This document shows positions 1 to 7,361 of a DNA stretch of 57,775 bases, piece after piece. The DNA lies in the NCBI GenBank assembly GCA_030824515.1, contig JAVBXN010000042.1:1-57775 (forward strand). The letters are read 5' to 3'. The first letter of the stretch is position 1. Each line of letters begins with the position of its first letter. This stretch comes from Pelobacter sp. (GTDB lineage Bacteria; Desulfobacterota; Desulfuromonadia; Geobacterales; Pseudopelobacteraceae). The translations under genes were made by a program, and so were the position numbers. Under the pieces are notes generated by a model, which was not told the DNA's origin, ran no database searches, and saw only the letters and a list, made by a program, of their open reading frames with translations.

Positions 1-122
1 CTAGTGAGAAATACGAGTCGGAACCGGGAACCTGCTGCAGCGATTCAAGCAAAAAAAACGAGTCAAAATCGTCCGGGCATCATTTTGCCTATTGACGGAC
101 GGGGGCCTTATAAGGGTTAGTA
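1..122. other. Left-edge non-coding stretch downstream of a cassette-like gene
   Basis: No gene is visible. Read on the minus strand, a CTAAC box (116-122) follows the stop of the next gene, and a CGTCCG/CGGACG inverted pair lies further along. This could be the start of a further attC-like site, but I see no convincing GTTRRRY partner inside the window. The pentamer GAGTC occurs twice. Confidence 0.3.
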
Positions 123-644
123 TCACTTCAGCTTTTCAGGCTTAATTTCAGGAACAACGGCCTCTGCGAAGTAGTCATTTCCTTGCGCATCCACTCCGAT
201 ATAAGCCCACTTTGATTTAATATCCTCTGGTGTTTCTGTCCAGTGCCAGTTCACCCAGCATGTAGCTTTTCCTCCTGGCTGTAACCAGCCGTCCTTACTG
301 ATGTCGTCATGGGAGTGCCAATCGAGGAAGTCCTTGTTCCTAAGCACCTTATTTCTCACATTACTAGCAGTCCAACTTCCATTTCGTTCAAAATAACCGT
401 CAAACCATATAATCTTTATTGGCACGTCTGCTTTATTTGAGACCTCGGTCCGATAGAAGCGGGCATATGGAAAATCCATTTCTTGAATCAATTCTTTTGG
501 GACGTCAGCGATATTTAGTGGAGTATGTATTACTACTAGACCTTCTCTGGATTGTCCTTCTGCATTAGGGCGTACAACGGAATTGCATGATGCTAGGGTC
601 AAGAAGATCATGAGGCTAAATACCTTTCCGATTTTAATCATCAT
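123..644 (-). CDS. Hypothetical lipoprotein (cassette-type gene)
   Basis: A 173-aa protein that I do not recognise. The N-terminus is a lipoprotein signal: a basic start, a hydrophobic core, and a lipobox L-A-S-C ending at about residue 20. The mature protein is therefore expected to be lipid-anchored. The rest is Trp-rich and soluble, with no catalytic motif I can name. There are two adjacent ATG codons (644 and 641). An AGGAG Shine-Dalgarno lies just before them and overlaps the GTTAGGA box of the attC-like site at 651-710, so the gene begins within a few bases of that site, as integron cassette genes do. Base composition is more AT-rich than the core genes to the right. Function unknown. 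Confidence 0.7.
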   Translation of the reverse strand: MMIKIGKVFSLMIFLTLASCNSVVRPNAEGQSREGLVVIHTPLNIADVPKELIQEMDFPYARFYRTEVSNKADVPIKIIWFDGYFERNGSWTASNVRNKVLRNKDFLDWHSHDDISKDGWLQPGGKATCWVNWHWTETPEDIKSKWAYIGVDAQGNDYFAEAVVPEIKPEKLK

Positions 645-650
645 TTCTAC

Positions 651-710
651 TCCTAACGGCCTGCGCCCTTGACCCGCACTGGGGCGCCTAAAGATAGGGC
701 CTGGTTATGT
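651..710 (-). repeat. attC-like recombination site (candidate 1)
   Basis: A 60-bp imperfect palindrome. On the minus strand it starts with ACATAAC (710-704) and ends with GTTAGGA (657-651), resembling the R'' (RYYYAAC) and R' (GTTRRRY) boxes of integron attC sites with one or two deviations. Between them GGCC/GGCC and GCGCCC/GGGCGC can pair. The TAA stop of the upstream metallopeptidase-like gene lies inside the first box, and the downstream gene starts 7 nt after the second. The inner stem is less regular than at 1420-1488. Confidence 0.55.
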
Positions 711-1220
711 GCTCGTCGTCAGCTTTCTCACAACGTCCTTTGCAAACGACTCGCACCACGCCTCTTCACTTGCTGAACTGTTCCCGCTGAAACTGCTCTG
801 GCCGTTTCGCTCCGCATAAGCGACGTGTGCAACCTCGTGGGCAATAAGGAAAACTGTGTAGATACTTGCTGCTTCTGGTTTCCAAGCCACTATCCGGCAC
901 TGCTTGTCGATTTTTCCTCCGCAAAGCTCCACAAGATTGCACCATTCTCGCTTTTCACTCAGCAGTTTCGTCTTACCTTCTTTCGGGCAGAAGTTGATCC
1001 TGATTTCAAAGCTGCTGCCACGCCCTACGATTCTTGCCTCTTGGGTCGTTTGCTGGTTGCACCCGAAGTGAATTTTTCGAACTCGCGGTAAAATCTCCGG
1101 CGGGATGCACTGGCTCACGATCTCTTTTATGTCAGCCGCCGACACAGGAAAAGCGTACGGTGGCGTGATTTTTTCAAATTCGATTTTCATCTGATTTGTT
1201 TGCGCTTTGTGAAAATCCAC
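705..1220 (-). CDS. Putative small zinc metallopeptidase-like protein (HEVAH motif)
   Basis: Up to 171 aa. It has a gluzincin-like motif H-E-V-A-H at about residues 128-132, followed some 20 residues later by an E-E-A-W-C-E-S-F-A segment that could give the third zinc ligand. No signal peptide is visible, so it is probably cytoplasmic. Four cysteines precede the motif. The longest start is GTG at 1220; ATG at 1190 (161 aa) is equally possible and would reduce the overlap with the upstream zinc-ribbon ORF to 17 nt. I see no strong Shine-Dalgarno for either. The stop codon sits inside an attC-like box, so this gene and the one before it appear to share one cassette. Substrate unknown; peptidase activity is inferred only from the motif. 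Confidence 0.65.
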   Translation of the reverse strand: MDFHKAQTNQMKIEFEKITPPYAFPVSAADIKEIVSQCIPPEILPRVRKIHFGCNQQTTQEARIVGRGSSFEIRINFCPKEGKTKLLSEKREWCNLVELCGGKIDKQCRIVAWKPEAASIYTVFLIAHEVAHVAYAERNGQSSFSGNSSASEEAWCESFAKDVVRKLTTST

Positions 1221-1404
1221 GCCCTACGATTGATGTCCCGCAAAATGGACAAAAATATAAATGCCAAAGTCCACTGATGAACCACTCGGTTTCGTCAATT
1301 TCGGAATGCTCTTCGTATGCATGGGCTATCTCGTCGGCAACATATGCCTCATAAAATCGGTCGCAGCAGACATCGGTTCGATTTTTCTTTTTTGCTTTTG
1401 TCAT
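1174..1404 (-). CDS. Small zinc-ribbon hypothetical protein
   Basis: A 76-aa protein. Its second half carries a C-P-F-C-G-T-S-I motif followed by G-R-G-F, the kind of C-terminal knuckle seen in many small uncharacterised proteins. A C-C pair lies near residues 13-14. The ATG at 1404 has a GGA-type Shine-Dalgarno and lies about 16 nt after the GTT box of the attC-like site at 1420-1488. Its 3' end overlaps the start of the metallopeptidase-like gene, so the two are probably co-translated. Function unknown. Confidence 0.55.
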   Translation of the reverse strand: MTKAKKKNRTDVCCDRFYEAYVADEIAHAYEEHSEIDETEWFISGLWHLYFCPFCGTSIVGRGFSQSANKSDENRI

Positions 1405-1419
1405 ATTTTCCTTTTCCGC

Positions 1420-1488
1420 GAATAACGTGTATGAGGCGCACCAGCGGCGCGGGTTTTCGCGCCGACTGCGTGCCGCCGAGAGTTAGGC
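1420..1488 (-). repeat. attC-like recombination site (candidate 2, best)
   Basis: A 69-bp imperfect palindrome. On the minus strand it begins GCCTAAC (1488-1482, a perfect RYYYAAC) and ends GTTATTC (1426-1420). Next to the boxes, GGCGGCAC (1477-1470) pairs with GTGCGCC (1441-1435) leaving a single unpaired G, as expected for the extrahelical base of an attC L'' arm. The centre is a GGCGCG/CGCGCC stem (1446-1451 and 1458-1463). The next gene starts 16 nt after the GTT box. Orientation matches the sites at 651-710 and 2133-2237. Confidence 0.65.
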
Positions 1489-1526
1489 ATTCTTGCCTGC
1501 TCTCCTCAACGGAAAGGAGAGACAAG

Positions 1527-2096
1527 TTATGGAGTTTTTGATTGTGATGCTGGTGATAATTTCTTTTGGGATGTCTTGTTATCAGCTAGGTCTAAAACAT
1601 TCGGCATCGGAACGGAAGGATTGTAAAACTGATAATAAGTCTGGTTGATGATTGTTTGATGAGATGGTTTTTCAGCACCAGGCGTCAATTTTAAATACGT
1701 CAACACAACAATAAGCACTGTTATGAATTTTATAATCAAATCAAGTATTACTTGGTTTTCTTTGGCCCAATCAATAGCAGTTAATTGGTTTTTTAATTCA
1801 GGAGCAGTGTTCTCTAGTGATTCCTTAAATTGCATGTTTTCTTTTGCAGTTTTAAGAACTTTCTTGATTTTTACCAGTTTGGAAACATCTGAAATATTGA
1901 AAAGGGCTGCAAATATTTCGTTATGAATAGAGTTGTAATTGCCGTCAGGTATTTTTCCTTGTCCTCCACATTTGGGGCAAGGTCCAGATAAACACTCTGA
2001 CATAGTAATATCTCTGCATTCGCCTTCTAATGCGAAACCAGAAGGGAAAACGGTATTACACAAAGGATCGAGGCAAACGGCTGGAATTTGCGGCAT
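1527..2096 (-). CDS. Hypothetical zinc-ribbon membrane protein
   Basis: A 189-aa protein of unknown function. The N-terminal ~50 residues contain several cysteines, including a C-P-K-C-G-G-Q-G-K-I knuckle like those of DnaJ-type zinc ribbons. A helical region (about 60-115) leads into one hydrophobic segment near 120-140 that is probably membrane-spanning, then a polar tail of about 50 residues. ATG at 2096 has GGAG seven bases upstream and is preferred to the GTG one codon earlier. A GTTAAGC box lies about 37 nt upstream, so this is probably another cassette gene. AT-rich compared with the core genome. Confidence 0.6.
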   Translation of the reverse strand: MPQIPAVCLDPLCNTVFPSGFALEGECRDITMSECLSGPCPKCGGQGKIPDGNYNSIHNEIFAALFNISDVSKLVKIKKVLKTAKENMQFKESLENTAPELKNQLTAIDWAKENQVILDLIIKFITVLIVVLTYLKLTPGAEKPSHQTIINQTYYQFYNPSVPMPNVLDLADNKTSQKKLSPASQSKTP

Positions 2097-2132
2097 CACA
2101 TATCTCCGGTGTTTATTTTCTTTTCTTGATTT

Positions 2133-2237
2133 GCTTAACTCCTTATTCTACTGGTTCACGCGCACGCGCGCGTGAACCGCTCATCCACCCAAATGGAACA
2201 TTTCTACAAAGAGCACAGTAGCCAATCATCGTTAAGT
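2133..2237 (-). repeat. attC-like recombination site (candidate 3) containing a perfect hairpin
   Basis: On the minus strand the element begins ACTTAAC (2237-2231) and ends GTTAAGC (2139-2133). Both match the RYYYAAC and GTTRRRY consensus and are complementary at six of seven positions. CTACTG and CAGTAG next to the boxes can pair. Inside is a perfect 11-bp GC-rich hairpin with a 4-nt loop (2153-2163 and 2168-2178). It is longer and less regular than the site at 1420-1488. It marks the right-hand limit of the cassette-like region, 48 bp from the AOR stop codon. Confidence 0.45.
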
Positions 2238-2284
2238 CTCATCATAACCGCTCATAACGAACGGGATGATACCTTTGTCGATGC
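2238..2284. other. Short junction between cassette-like region and AOR gene
   Basis: No gene. On the minus strand the heptamer GTTATGA occurs twice about 11 bp apart, next to the candidate attC site. No integrase gene is adjacent: the AOR gene starts at once on the right. Confidence 0.3.
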
Positions 2285-4024
2285 TCAAGGCTGCTTTTCC
2301 AGAAATTCCGGATCGTCAAAGCATCCGTCACTGTTCAGGCCGCGGATGCGGTAGTACTTGTCCAACTCTTCCTCGAAACGCTGCCGGTCGATCGGATGGA
2401 TCTCGATGCCGTCGCCGCTGGAACCTGCTTCCGTGAAGAAGCGCTCCGGCAGCATGTCGTCCTTGCGGGTAAAACCGTTTGTGCAGTTGTAGAAACGCTC
2501 GGTCAGGCAGATCCTGCGGCCGATCTCCTTCAGGCGCTGGGGGGAGTACTCGACTCCGGTGGTGGCGGTCAAAAGTTCGGCGTACTCCTCCAGGCTGGCG
2601 CCGAAGAAAGCGAACTTGCAGGCGACCAGCGAATCGACGGTGGCATTGGTGTCCTCGGCGATCGTGATGATGCGGGCCTTGCCGGAGAAAGAGAACCGGT
2701 CGGTCGGCACCGGTTTGCGCAGGATTTCGTGGGAGATCGGGTAGGCGCGCAGGTGGCAGCCGCCGCGCGCGCTGGTGCAGTAGGCCAGCGCCATGCCGTA
2801 GGCGCCGCGCGGGTCGTAGGCCGGCAGCTCCATGGATTTGACGCTCATCGACAACTCCGGATGTCCCAGCTGTTCCGCCAGCCGTCTGGAGCCCAGCGCC
2901 AGCAGCTCCCCGTCTCCGCGCCTGGCGGAAATATCCTGCAACAGCCCCGGCAGCTCGGCGGCGGCGGGGAAGCGCCCCCGGATCTCGCCCCAGGCCGCCA
3001 GCGTTACGGCGGCGCTGATCGTATCCAGCCCAAGTTCGTTGCAGAGATGGTTGGATGCCACGATGCTGCGCAGGTCGTCAATATTGTTGAGCGCCCCGAA
3101 GTGCGAGACGGTCTCGTATTCCGGCAGGTGTCCGCCGTCCGTCGCCGACTTCTTGCACTGGATCGGGCAGCCGTAGCAGCCGTCTTTTTTTGCGCCGCAG
3201 GCCGCTTTCAGCGCCGGACCGGAGTAGTTCCCCGAGGATGCGAAGAATGTTTTCCTGAAGTTTGCGGTGGGTGCCATGCGGCGCTGGGCCATCAGGTCCA
3301 CCAGCACCGGTGTCCCGAATTCGGCGATGCCCAGCGGACCGAAGATTACCGGCGAGGCCTGGAAGAGCCTGGTCACGTCACGGCGGGCCCGGTCGAACAG
3401 TTCGGGATCGGCGATTTCGGTTTTGCGGTCGCCGTTGATCGTCAGCGCCTTGAGGTTCTTGCTGCCCATCACGGCTCCCAGTCCGCCGCGCCCGACGCTG
3501 TTGCCTTCTCCGGTCATGATGCAGGCGAAGAGGACGCCGTTTTCGCCGGCCGGGCCGATGGTCGCCACGCTGCCACGCTCTTTCAGCGCCGCCACGGTGG
3601 TGGAAACATCACAGCCCCACAGGCTGCCGGCGGGTATGATTTCGACCGTGTCTCCGTTGACTGCCAGCGCCACCGGGGACGGGCTTTTTCCGGTGATGAA
3701 AAGCGCATCCAGGCCGCTGGCCTTCAGTCTCCAGGCAAAACGACCCCCGGCGGAGCAGTCGCAGACCGTGCCGGTCAGCGGCGAGCGCGAGACAACCGAG
3801 AGCCTGGCCGCGGTTGGCGCCGATGTGCCGCACAGTGGTCCGACCGAGAAGATCAGCGGCATGGCCGGATCGAACGGGTCCAGTTGGTAATAGTCGCGCA
3901 TCAGGCGCACTCCCAGACCGCGCCCTCCCAGGTATTCTTCCAACAGTTGTTGCGGGATTTTTTCTCTGATACACGAGCCGTCAGTCAGGTCAACCTTGAG
4001 GATGTTTCCGCTCCAGCCCTTCAC
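2285..4024 (-). CDS. Tungsten-type aldehyde:ferredoxin oxidoreductase family protein
   Basis: A 579-aa member of the AOR family, cytoplasmic enzymes with a tungsto-bispterin cofactor and one [4Fe-4S] cluster that oxidise aldehydes to acids with ferredoxin. The N-terminal W-S-G-N-I-L-K-V-D-L opening and G-G-R-G-L-G segment are typical. Cluster ligands are C-Y-G-C-P-I-Q-C near residues 283-290 plus a cysteine near 470 in D-S-L-V-A-C. I choose GTG at 4024: it overlaps the upstream gph stop as GTGA and removes a non-homologous N-terminal extension. It is last in yhbY-gph-AOR. Slightly shorter than classical AOR (about 605 aa). The actual aldehyde, and whether it forms a complex, cannot be told from sequence. 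Confidence 0.9.
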   Translation of the reverse strand: MKGWSGNILKVDLTDGSCIREKIPQQLLEEYLGGRGLGVRLMRDYYQLDPFDPAMPLIFSVGPLCGTSAPTAARLSVVSRSPLTGTVCDCSAGGRFAWRLKASGLDALFITGKSPSPVALAVNGDTVEIIPAGSLWGCDVSTTVAALKERGSVATIGPAGENGVLFACIMTGEGNSVGRGGLGAVMGSKNLKALTINGDRKTEIADPELFDRARRDVTRLFQASPVIFGPLGIAEFGTPVLVDLMAQRRMAPTANFRKTFFASSGNYSGPALKAACGAKKDGCYGCPIQCKKSATDGGHLPEYETVSHFGALNNIDDLRSIVASNHLCNELGLDTISAAVTLAAWGEIRGRFPAAAELPGLLQDISARRGDGELLALGSRRLAEQLGHPELSMSVKSMELPAYDPRGAYGMALAYCTSARGGCHLRAYPISHEILRKPVPTDRFSFSGKARIITIAEDTNATVDSLVACKFAFFGASLEEYAELLTATTGVEYSPQRLKEIGRRICLTERFYNCTNGFTRKDDMLPERFFTEAGSSGDGIEIHPIDRQRFEEELDKYYRIRGLNSDGCFDDPEFLEKQP

Positions 4025-4680
4025 GTTGTCTGCTCCAGCCCGGTTATTGTTCCGAGCAGCTCCTCGCACGACTCCACCAGGAAAGATGAGCTGCCCAGTT
4101 CCCCGCTGCCGCCATAGCCCCAGCTGCAGCCGATCGTCGTGATGCCGGCCAGGTTGCCGGCATGGATGTCATTGATGCTGTCGCCGACCATGATGCATTC
4201 CTGCGGCAGGACGCCCTGCTGTTCGATCACGCGCAACAGCGGTAGCGGGGAGGGTTTGATTTCGGGAAAGGTGTCGCCGCCGGAGACGCTCTCAAAGTAG
4301 TCGTCAATCTCCAGCGACTTGAGGATCAATCGGCTCAGGGCTTCGTTCTTGTTGGAGATTATCGCCAGGCGGATGCCCCTGCGCCGCAATTCCGCCAGCA
4401 GCTCGATCACTCCCGGATAGAGCCGGCTCTTGTCGGCGATGTGTTGCTCGTTGTAGTCGAGGAACAGCCGCAGGGCGCGGTCAATCTCGGCCTGAGTGCG
4501 GTCGGGCAGCGCCTGCCGCACCAGGTTGAGTGCCCCTTTGCCGACCATCCTGCATACCGCGGATGGGGTCAGAGCGGGCAGGGCTAATTCCAGCCTGACA
4601 TGGTTGACGGCATCGGTCAGGTCATCCAGCGAGTCCACCAGCGTGCCGTCAAGGTCGAACAGAACCGACTTCAGGCTCAT
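4021..4680 (-). CDS. gph: Phosphoglycolate phosphatase-like HAD hydrolase
   Basis: A 219-aa HAD-superfamily phosphatase with all motifs: D-L-D-G-T at residues 9-13 (nucleophile Asp9, acid/base Asp11), the S-N-K motif II region near 110, a conserved Lys, and G-D-S-I-N-D for Mg2+. An alpha-helical cap follows motif I. This is the Gph-type arrangement that dephosphorylates 2-phosphoglycolate; other small phosphate esters are possible. Its ATG overlaps the yhbY stop as ATGA and its stop overlaps the AOR GTG, so the three genes are translationally coupled. Confidence 0.85.
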   Translation of the reverse strand: MSLKSVLFDLDGTLVDSLDDLTDAVNHVRLELALPALTPSAVCRMVGKGALNLVRQALPDRTQAEIDRALRLFLDYNEQHIADKSRLYPGVIELLAELRRRGIRLAIISNKNEALSRLILKSLEIDDYFESVSGGDTFPEIKPSPLPLLRVIEQQGVLPQECIMVGDSINDIHAGNLAGITTIGCSWGYGGSGELGSSSFLVESCEELLGTITGLEQTT

Positions 4681-4997
4681 GCCGCTTTTGCCTTGGCAGG
4701 TTTGTCGGCCGCCGGCAGGATGATCACCGGTGTCTTGGCGGCACGGTAGAGCAGGAAGGTCTTGCCCAGGATCTGGGCCACTTCGGCATTGCAGGCTTCT
4801 GCCAGGGTCTCGGAAGCCTCGTGCTTGTCCAGCATGCAGCTCTCCAGCAGCTTGACCTTGATCAGTTCGTGATGTTCGAGGGAGACATTGGTCTCTTCGA
4901 TCATGGCGTTTTCGATCTCTTTTTTGCCGATCTGGATCAGCGGTTTTAGTTTGTGCCCGAGGGCGCGCAAATGTCGTTTCTGTTTTCCGGTCAGCAT
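4677..4997 (-). CDS. yhbY: CRM-domain ribosome assembly RNA-binding protein (YhbY family)
   Basis: A 106-aa protein made of one CRM domain, which binds pre-50S ribosomal RNA in bacteria. It opens L-T-G-K-Q-K-R-H-L-R-A-L, followed by the G-K-K-E segment and L-I-K-V-K-L strand typical of the family. ATG at 4997 is chosen over an upstream in-frame ATG because family members start here; AGGAG lies 12 bases before it. It heads the operon with gph and AOR and diverges from shc. Confidence 0.88.
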   Translation of the reverse strand: MLTGKQKRHLRALGHKLKPLIQIGKKEIENAMIEETNVSLEHHELIKVKLLESCMLDKHEASETLAEACNAEVAQILGKTFLLYRAAKTPVIILPAADKPAKAKAA

Positions 4998-5235
4998 GAT
5001 GTGGGTCGGCTCCTGGTTGTTACAAGGTGATAAACTGTTGTTGTTTATAGCATGGCGGATGCGACGGAGGCAAATCACAATTCCCGTATTTTTACAGATT
5101 TGTTGCGATTGCATGCCGGATTACATGAAAAAAATGTACTATTTGCCAGTTTTGTGATATTAAAACCCACTTTATGCTCGGCATAATTTTTATTGCGCCA
5201 GTTAAACCATCCGTTGCCGGGTGAGGAGTTTTTGA
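4998..5235. promoter_or_regulatory. Divergent intergenic region yhbY / shc
   Basis: About 240 bp between divergent genes; it must carry both promoters. The part near 5120-5210 is AT-rich. A strong Shine-Dalgarno (GGTGAGGAG) lies seven bases before shc. I cannot fix -35/-10 boxes or an operator with confidence. Confidence 0.4.
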
Positions 5236-7284
5236 ATGAATTCCAACAAATATACGATATCAACCGCACTGACATCATTTAATTCCGAATCGGCCGCGCC
5301 GGTTATCGAATCAGCTAAAAAAACAGCAGGGAAGGTGCACCATCTGCCCCCTTCGATCTGGAAAAAGATGGTTGGTGATGCGAAAAGCCCGCTGGATAAG
5401 GCCATCGAAAGAACGCGGGACTTCTTTTTCAGGGAGCAGCTGCCGGACGGCTACTGGTGGGCTGAGCTGGAGTCGAACGTCACGATCACGTCCGAATATA
5501 TCATGCTGTTCCACTTCCTGGGCATGGTTGACAAGGTCCGTGAACGGAAGATGGCCAGGAACATCCTTTCAAAGCAGACCGAAGACGGATCGTGGGCCAT
5601 CTGGCACGGCGGCGCCGGCGAACTCTCGGCCACCGTGGAAGCCTATTTCGCCCTCAAGCTGGCCGGCTATTCTGCCGACTGCCCCGAGATGCGCAAGGCT
5701 CGCGAGTTCATCCTCGCCAACGGCGGCATCCTGAAAGTACGCGTCTTTACCAAGATCTTCCTGGCGCTGTTCGGTGAATTCTCCTGGTTGGGAGTTCCGT
5801 CGATGCCGGTGGAGCTGATGCTGCTCCCCAACTGGGCCTATTTCAACCTCTACGAATTTTCCAGCTGGGCCCGGGCAACCATCATCCCGCTTTCGGTGAT
5901 CATGTCGGAAAAGCCGGTGCGCAAGCTTCCGCCCAACGCACGTGTCCAGGAGCTTTTCGTCCGTCCGCCGCGACCGACCGACTATTCATTTTCGCGTGAA
6001 GACGGCATCCTGACCTGGAAAAACTTCTTCATCGGCGCCGATCATCTTTTGAAGATCTACGAGTCCTCGCCGATCAGGCCCTATAAGAAGAAGTCGATTG
6101 CAATCGCCGAGCAGTGGATCCTGGAACATCAGGAATCCAGCGGCGACTGGGGCGGCATCCAGCCGGCCATGCTCAATTCGATCCTGGCGCTGCATTGCCT
6201 CGGTTATGCCAATGACCACCCTGCTGTCGTAAAAGGGCTGGAGGCGCTGGCCAACTTCTGCATCGAAGATGAGGAGAGCCTGCTCTTGCAGTCCTGCGTC
6301 TCTCCGGTGTGGGACACCGCGCTGGCCCTGGTGGCGATGCAGGAGGCCGGAGTTCCGCTGGATCATCCGTCCCTGACCAAGGCGGCCCAATGGCTGCTGG
6401 ATCTGGAAGTCCGTCGCAAGGGGGACTGGCAGATCAAGGCTCCCGAGCTTGAACCGGGCGGCTGGGCCTTCGAATTCCTGAACGACTGGTATCCGGACGT
6501 GGACGATTCCGGTTTCGTGATGCTGGCGATCAAGGACATCAAGGTCCGCGACAGGAAACACAAGGAGCAGGCCATCAAGCGCGGCATTGCCTGGTGCCTC
6601 GGCATGCAGAGCAGAAACGGCGGCTGGGGAGCTTTTGACAAGGACAACACCAAGCATATATTGAACAAGATCCCGTTTGCCGACCTGGAGGCGTTGATCG
6701 ATCCCCCGACAGCCGACCTGACCGGTCGCATGCTGGAGCTGATGGGCAACTTCAAGTTTCCGCAAAGCCATCCGGCCGCGGCCAGGGCAATGGAATTCAT
6801 CCGCAGGGAGCAGGAGCCGGAAGGCCCCTGGTTCGGCCGCTGGGGCGTCAACTACTTCTACGGCACCTGGTCGGTGCTGTGCGGCCTGGAAGCGATCGGC
6901 GAGGACATGACCCAACCCTACATCAAGAAAGCGGTCAACTGGCTGAAGTCCAAGCAGAACCTGGATGGCGGCTGGGGCGAGGTCTGCGAGTCCTACCTCG
7001 ACCGTTCACTGATGGGGTGTGGCGAGAGCACCGCATCCCAGACCGCCTGGGTGCTGCTGTCACTGTTTGCCGCTGGAGAGGCCAGGTCCAATGCCGCCGC
7101 GCGCGGTGTTGAATATCTGGTTTCGACTCAGAAACAGGACGGAACCTGGGATGAAGACGCCTTTACCGGCACCGGCTTTCCCAAGTATTTCATGATCAAA
7201 TACCATATCTACCGAAACTGTTTCCCGTTGACCGCGCTAGGCAAATTTCGCCGGTTGACTGCCGACAATGCCGAAATATCGTAG
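5236..7284 (+). CDS. shc: Squalene-hopene cyclase
   Basis: A 682-aa class II terpene cyclase that converts squalene to hopene (and diplopterol), the first committed step of hopanoid synthesis, at the inner face of the cytoplasmic membrane. The catalytic D-V-D-D motif is at residues 421-424. Several QW repeats (Q-x-x-x-G-x-W) are spread along the chain, for example Q-T-E-D-G-S-W, Q-S-R-N-G-G-W-G, Q-N-L-D-G-G-W-G and Q-K-Q-D-G-T-W. Length is normal for the proteobacterial family; the first ~35 residues are a variable extension. It precedes hpnA in the same direction but is separated from it by a terminator. Confidence 0.96.
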   Translation: MNSNKYTISTALTSFNSESAAPVIESAKKTAGKVHHLPPSIWKKMVGDAKSPLDKAIERTRDFFFREQLPDGYWWAELESNVTITSEYIMLFHFLGMVDKVRERKMARNILSKQTEDGSWAIWHGGAGELSATVEAYFALKLAGYSADCPEMRKAREFILANGGILKVRVFTKIFLALFGEFSWLGVPSMPVELMLLPNWAYFNLYEFSSWARATIIPLSVIMSEKPVRKLPPNARVQELFVRPPRPTDYSFSREDGILTWKNFFIGADHLLKIYESSPIRPYKKKSIAIAEQWILEHQESSGDWGGIQPAMLNSILALHCLGYANDHPAVVKGLEALANFCIEDEESLLLQSCVSPVWDTALALVAMQEAGVPLDHPSLTKAAQWLLDLEVRRKGDWQIKAPELEPGGWAFEFLNDWYPDVDDSGFVMLAIKDIKVRDRKHKEQAIKRGIAWCLGMQSRNGGWGAFDKDNTKHILNKIPFADLEALIDPPTADLTGRMLELMGNFKFPQSHPAAARAMEFIRREQEPEGPWFGRWGVNYFYGTWSVLCGLEAIGEDMTQPYIKKAVNWLKSKQNLDGGWGEVCESYLDRSLMGCGESTASQTAWVLLSLFAAGEARSNAAARGVEYLVSTQKQDGTWDEDAFTGTGFPKYFMIKYHIYRNCFPLTALGKFRRLTADNAEIS

Positions 7285-7317
7285 CCGGGAACCGGCCCAG
7301 GGCCATTTTTAAACAAC

Positions 7318-7348
7318 AAAGCCCCGAGCTTTTAATGTTCGGGGCTTT
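7318..7348 (+). terminator. Rho-independent terminator after shc
   Basis: AAAGCCCCGA (7318-7327) pairs perfectly with TCGGGGCTTT (7339-7348) over an 11-nt loop. It ends only 13 nt before the hpnA start codon, so hpnA expression depends on read-through or an unseen promoter. Confidence 0.85.
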
Positions 7349-7361
7349 ACCAATTTAATAT

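Noticed and set aside
2396..4117. Long plus-strand ORF of 573 codons opposite the AOR gene
   Set aside because: Arg/Gly/Ala-rich composition without domains; it is the antisense shadow of a GC-rich real gene with clear AOR motifs.
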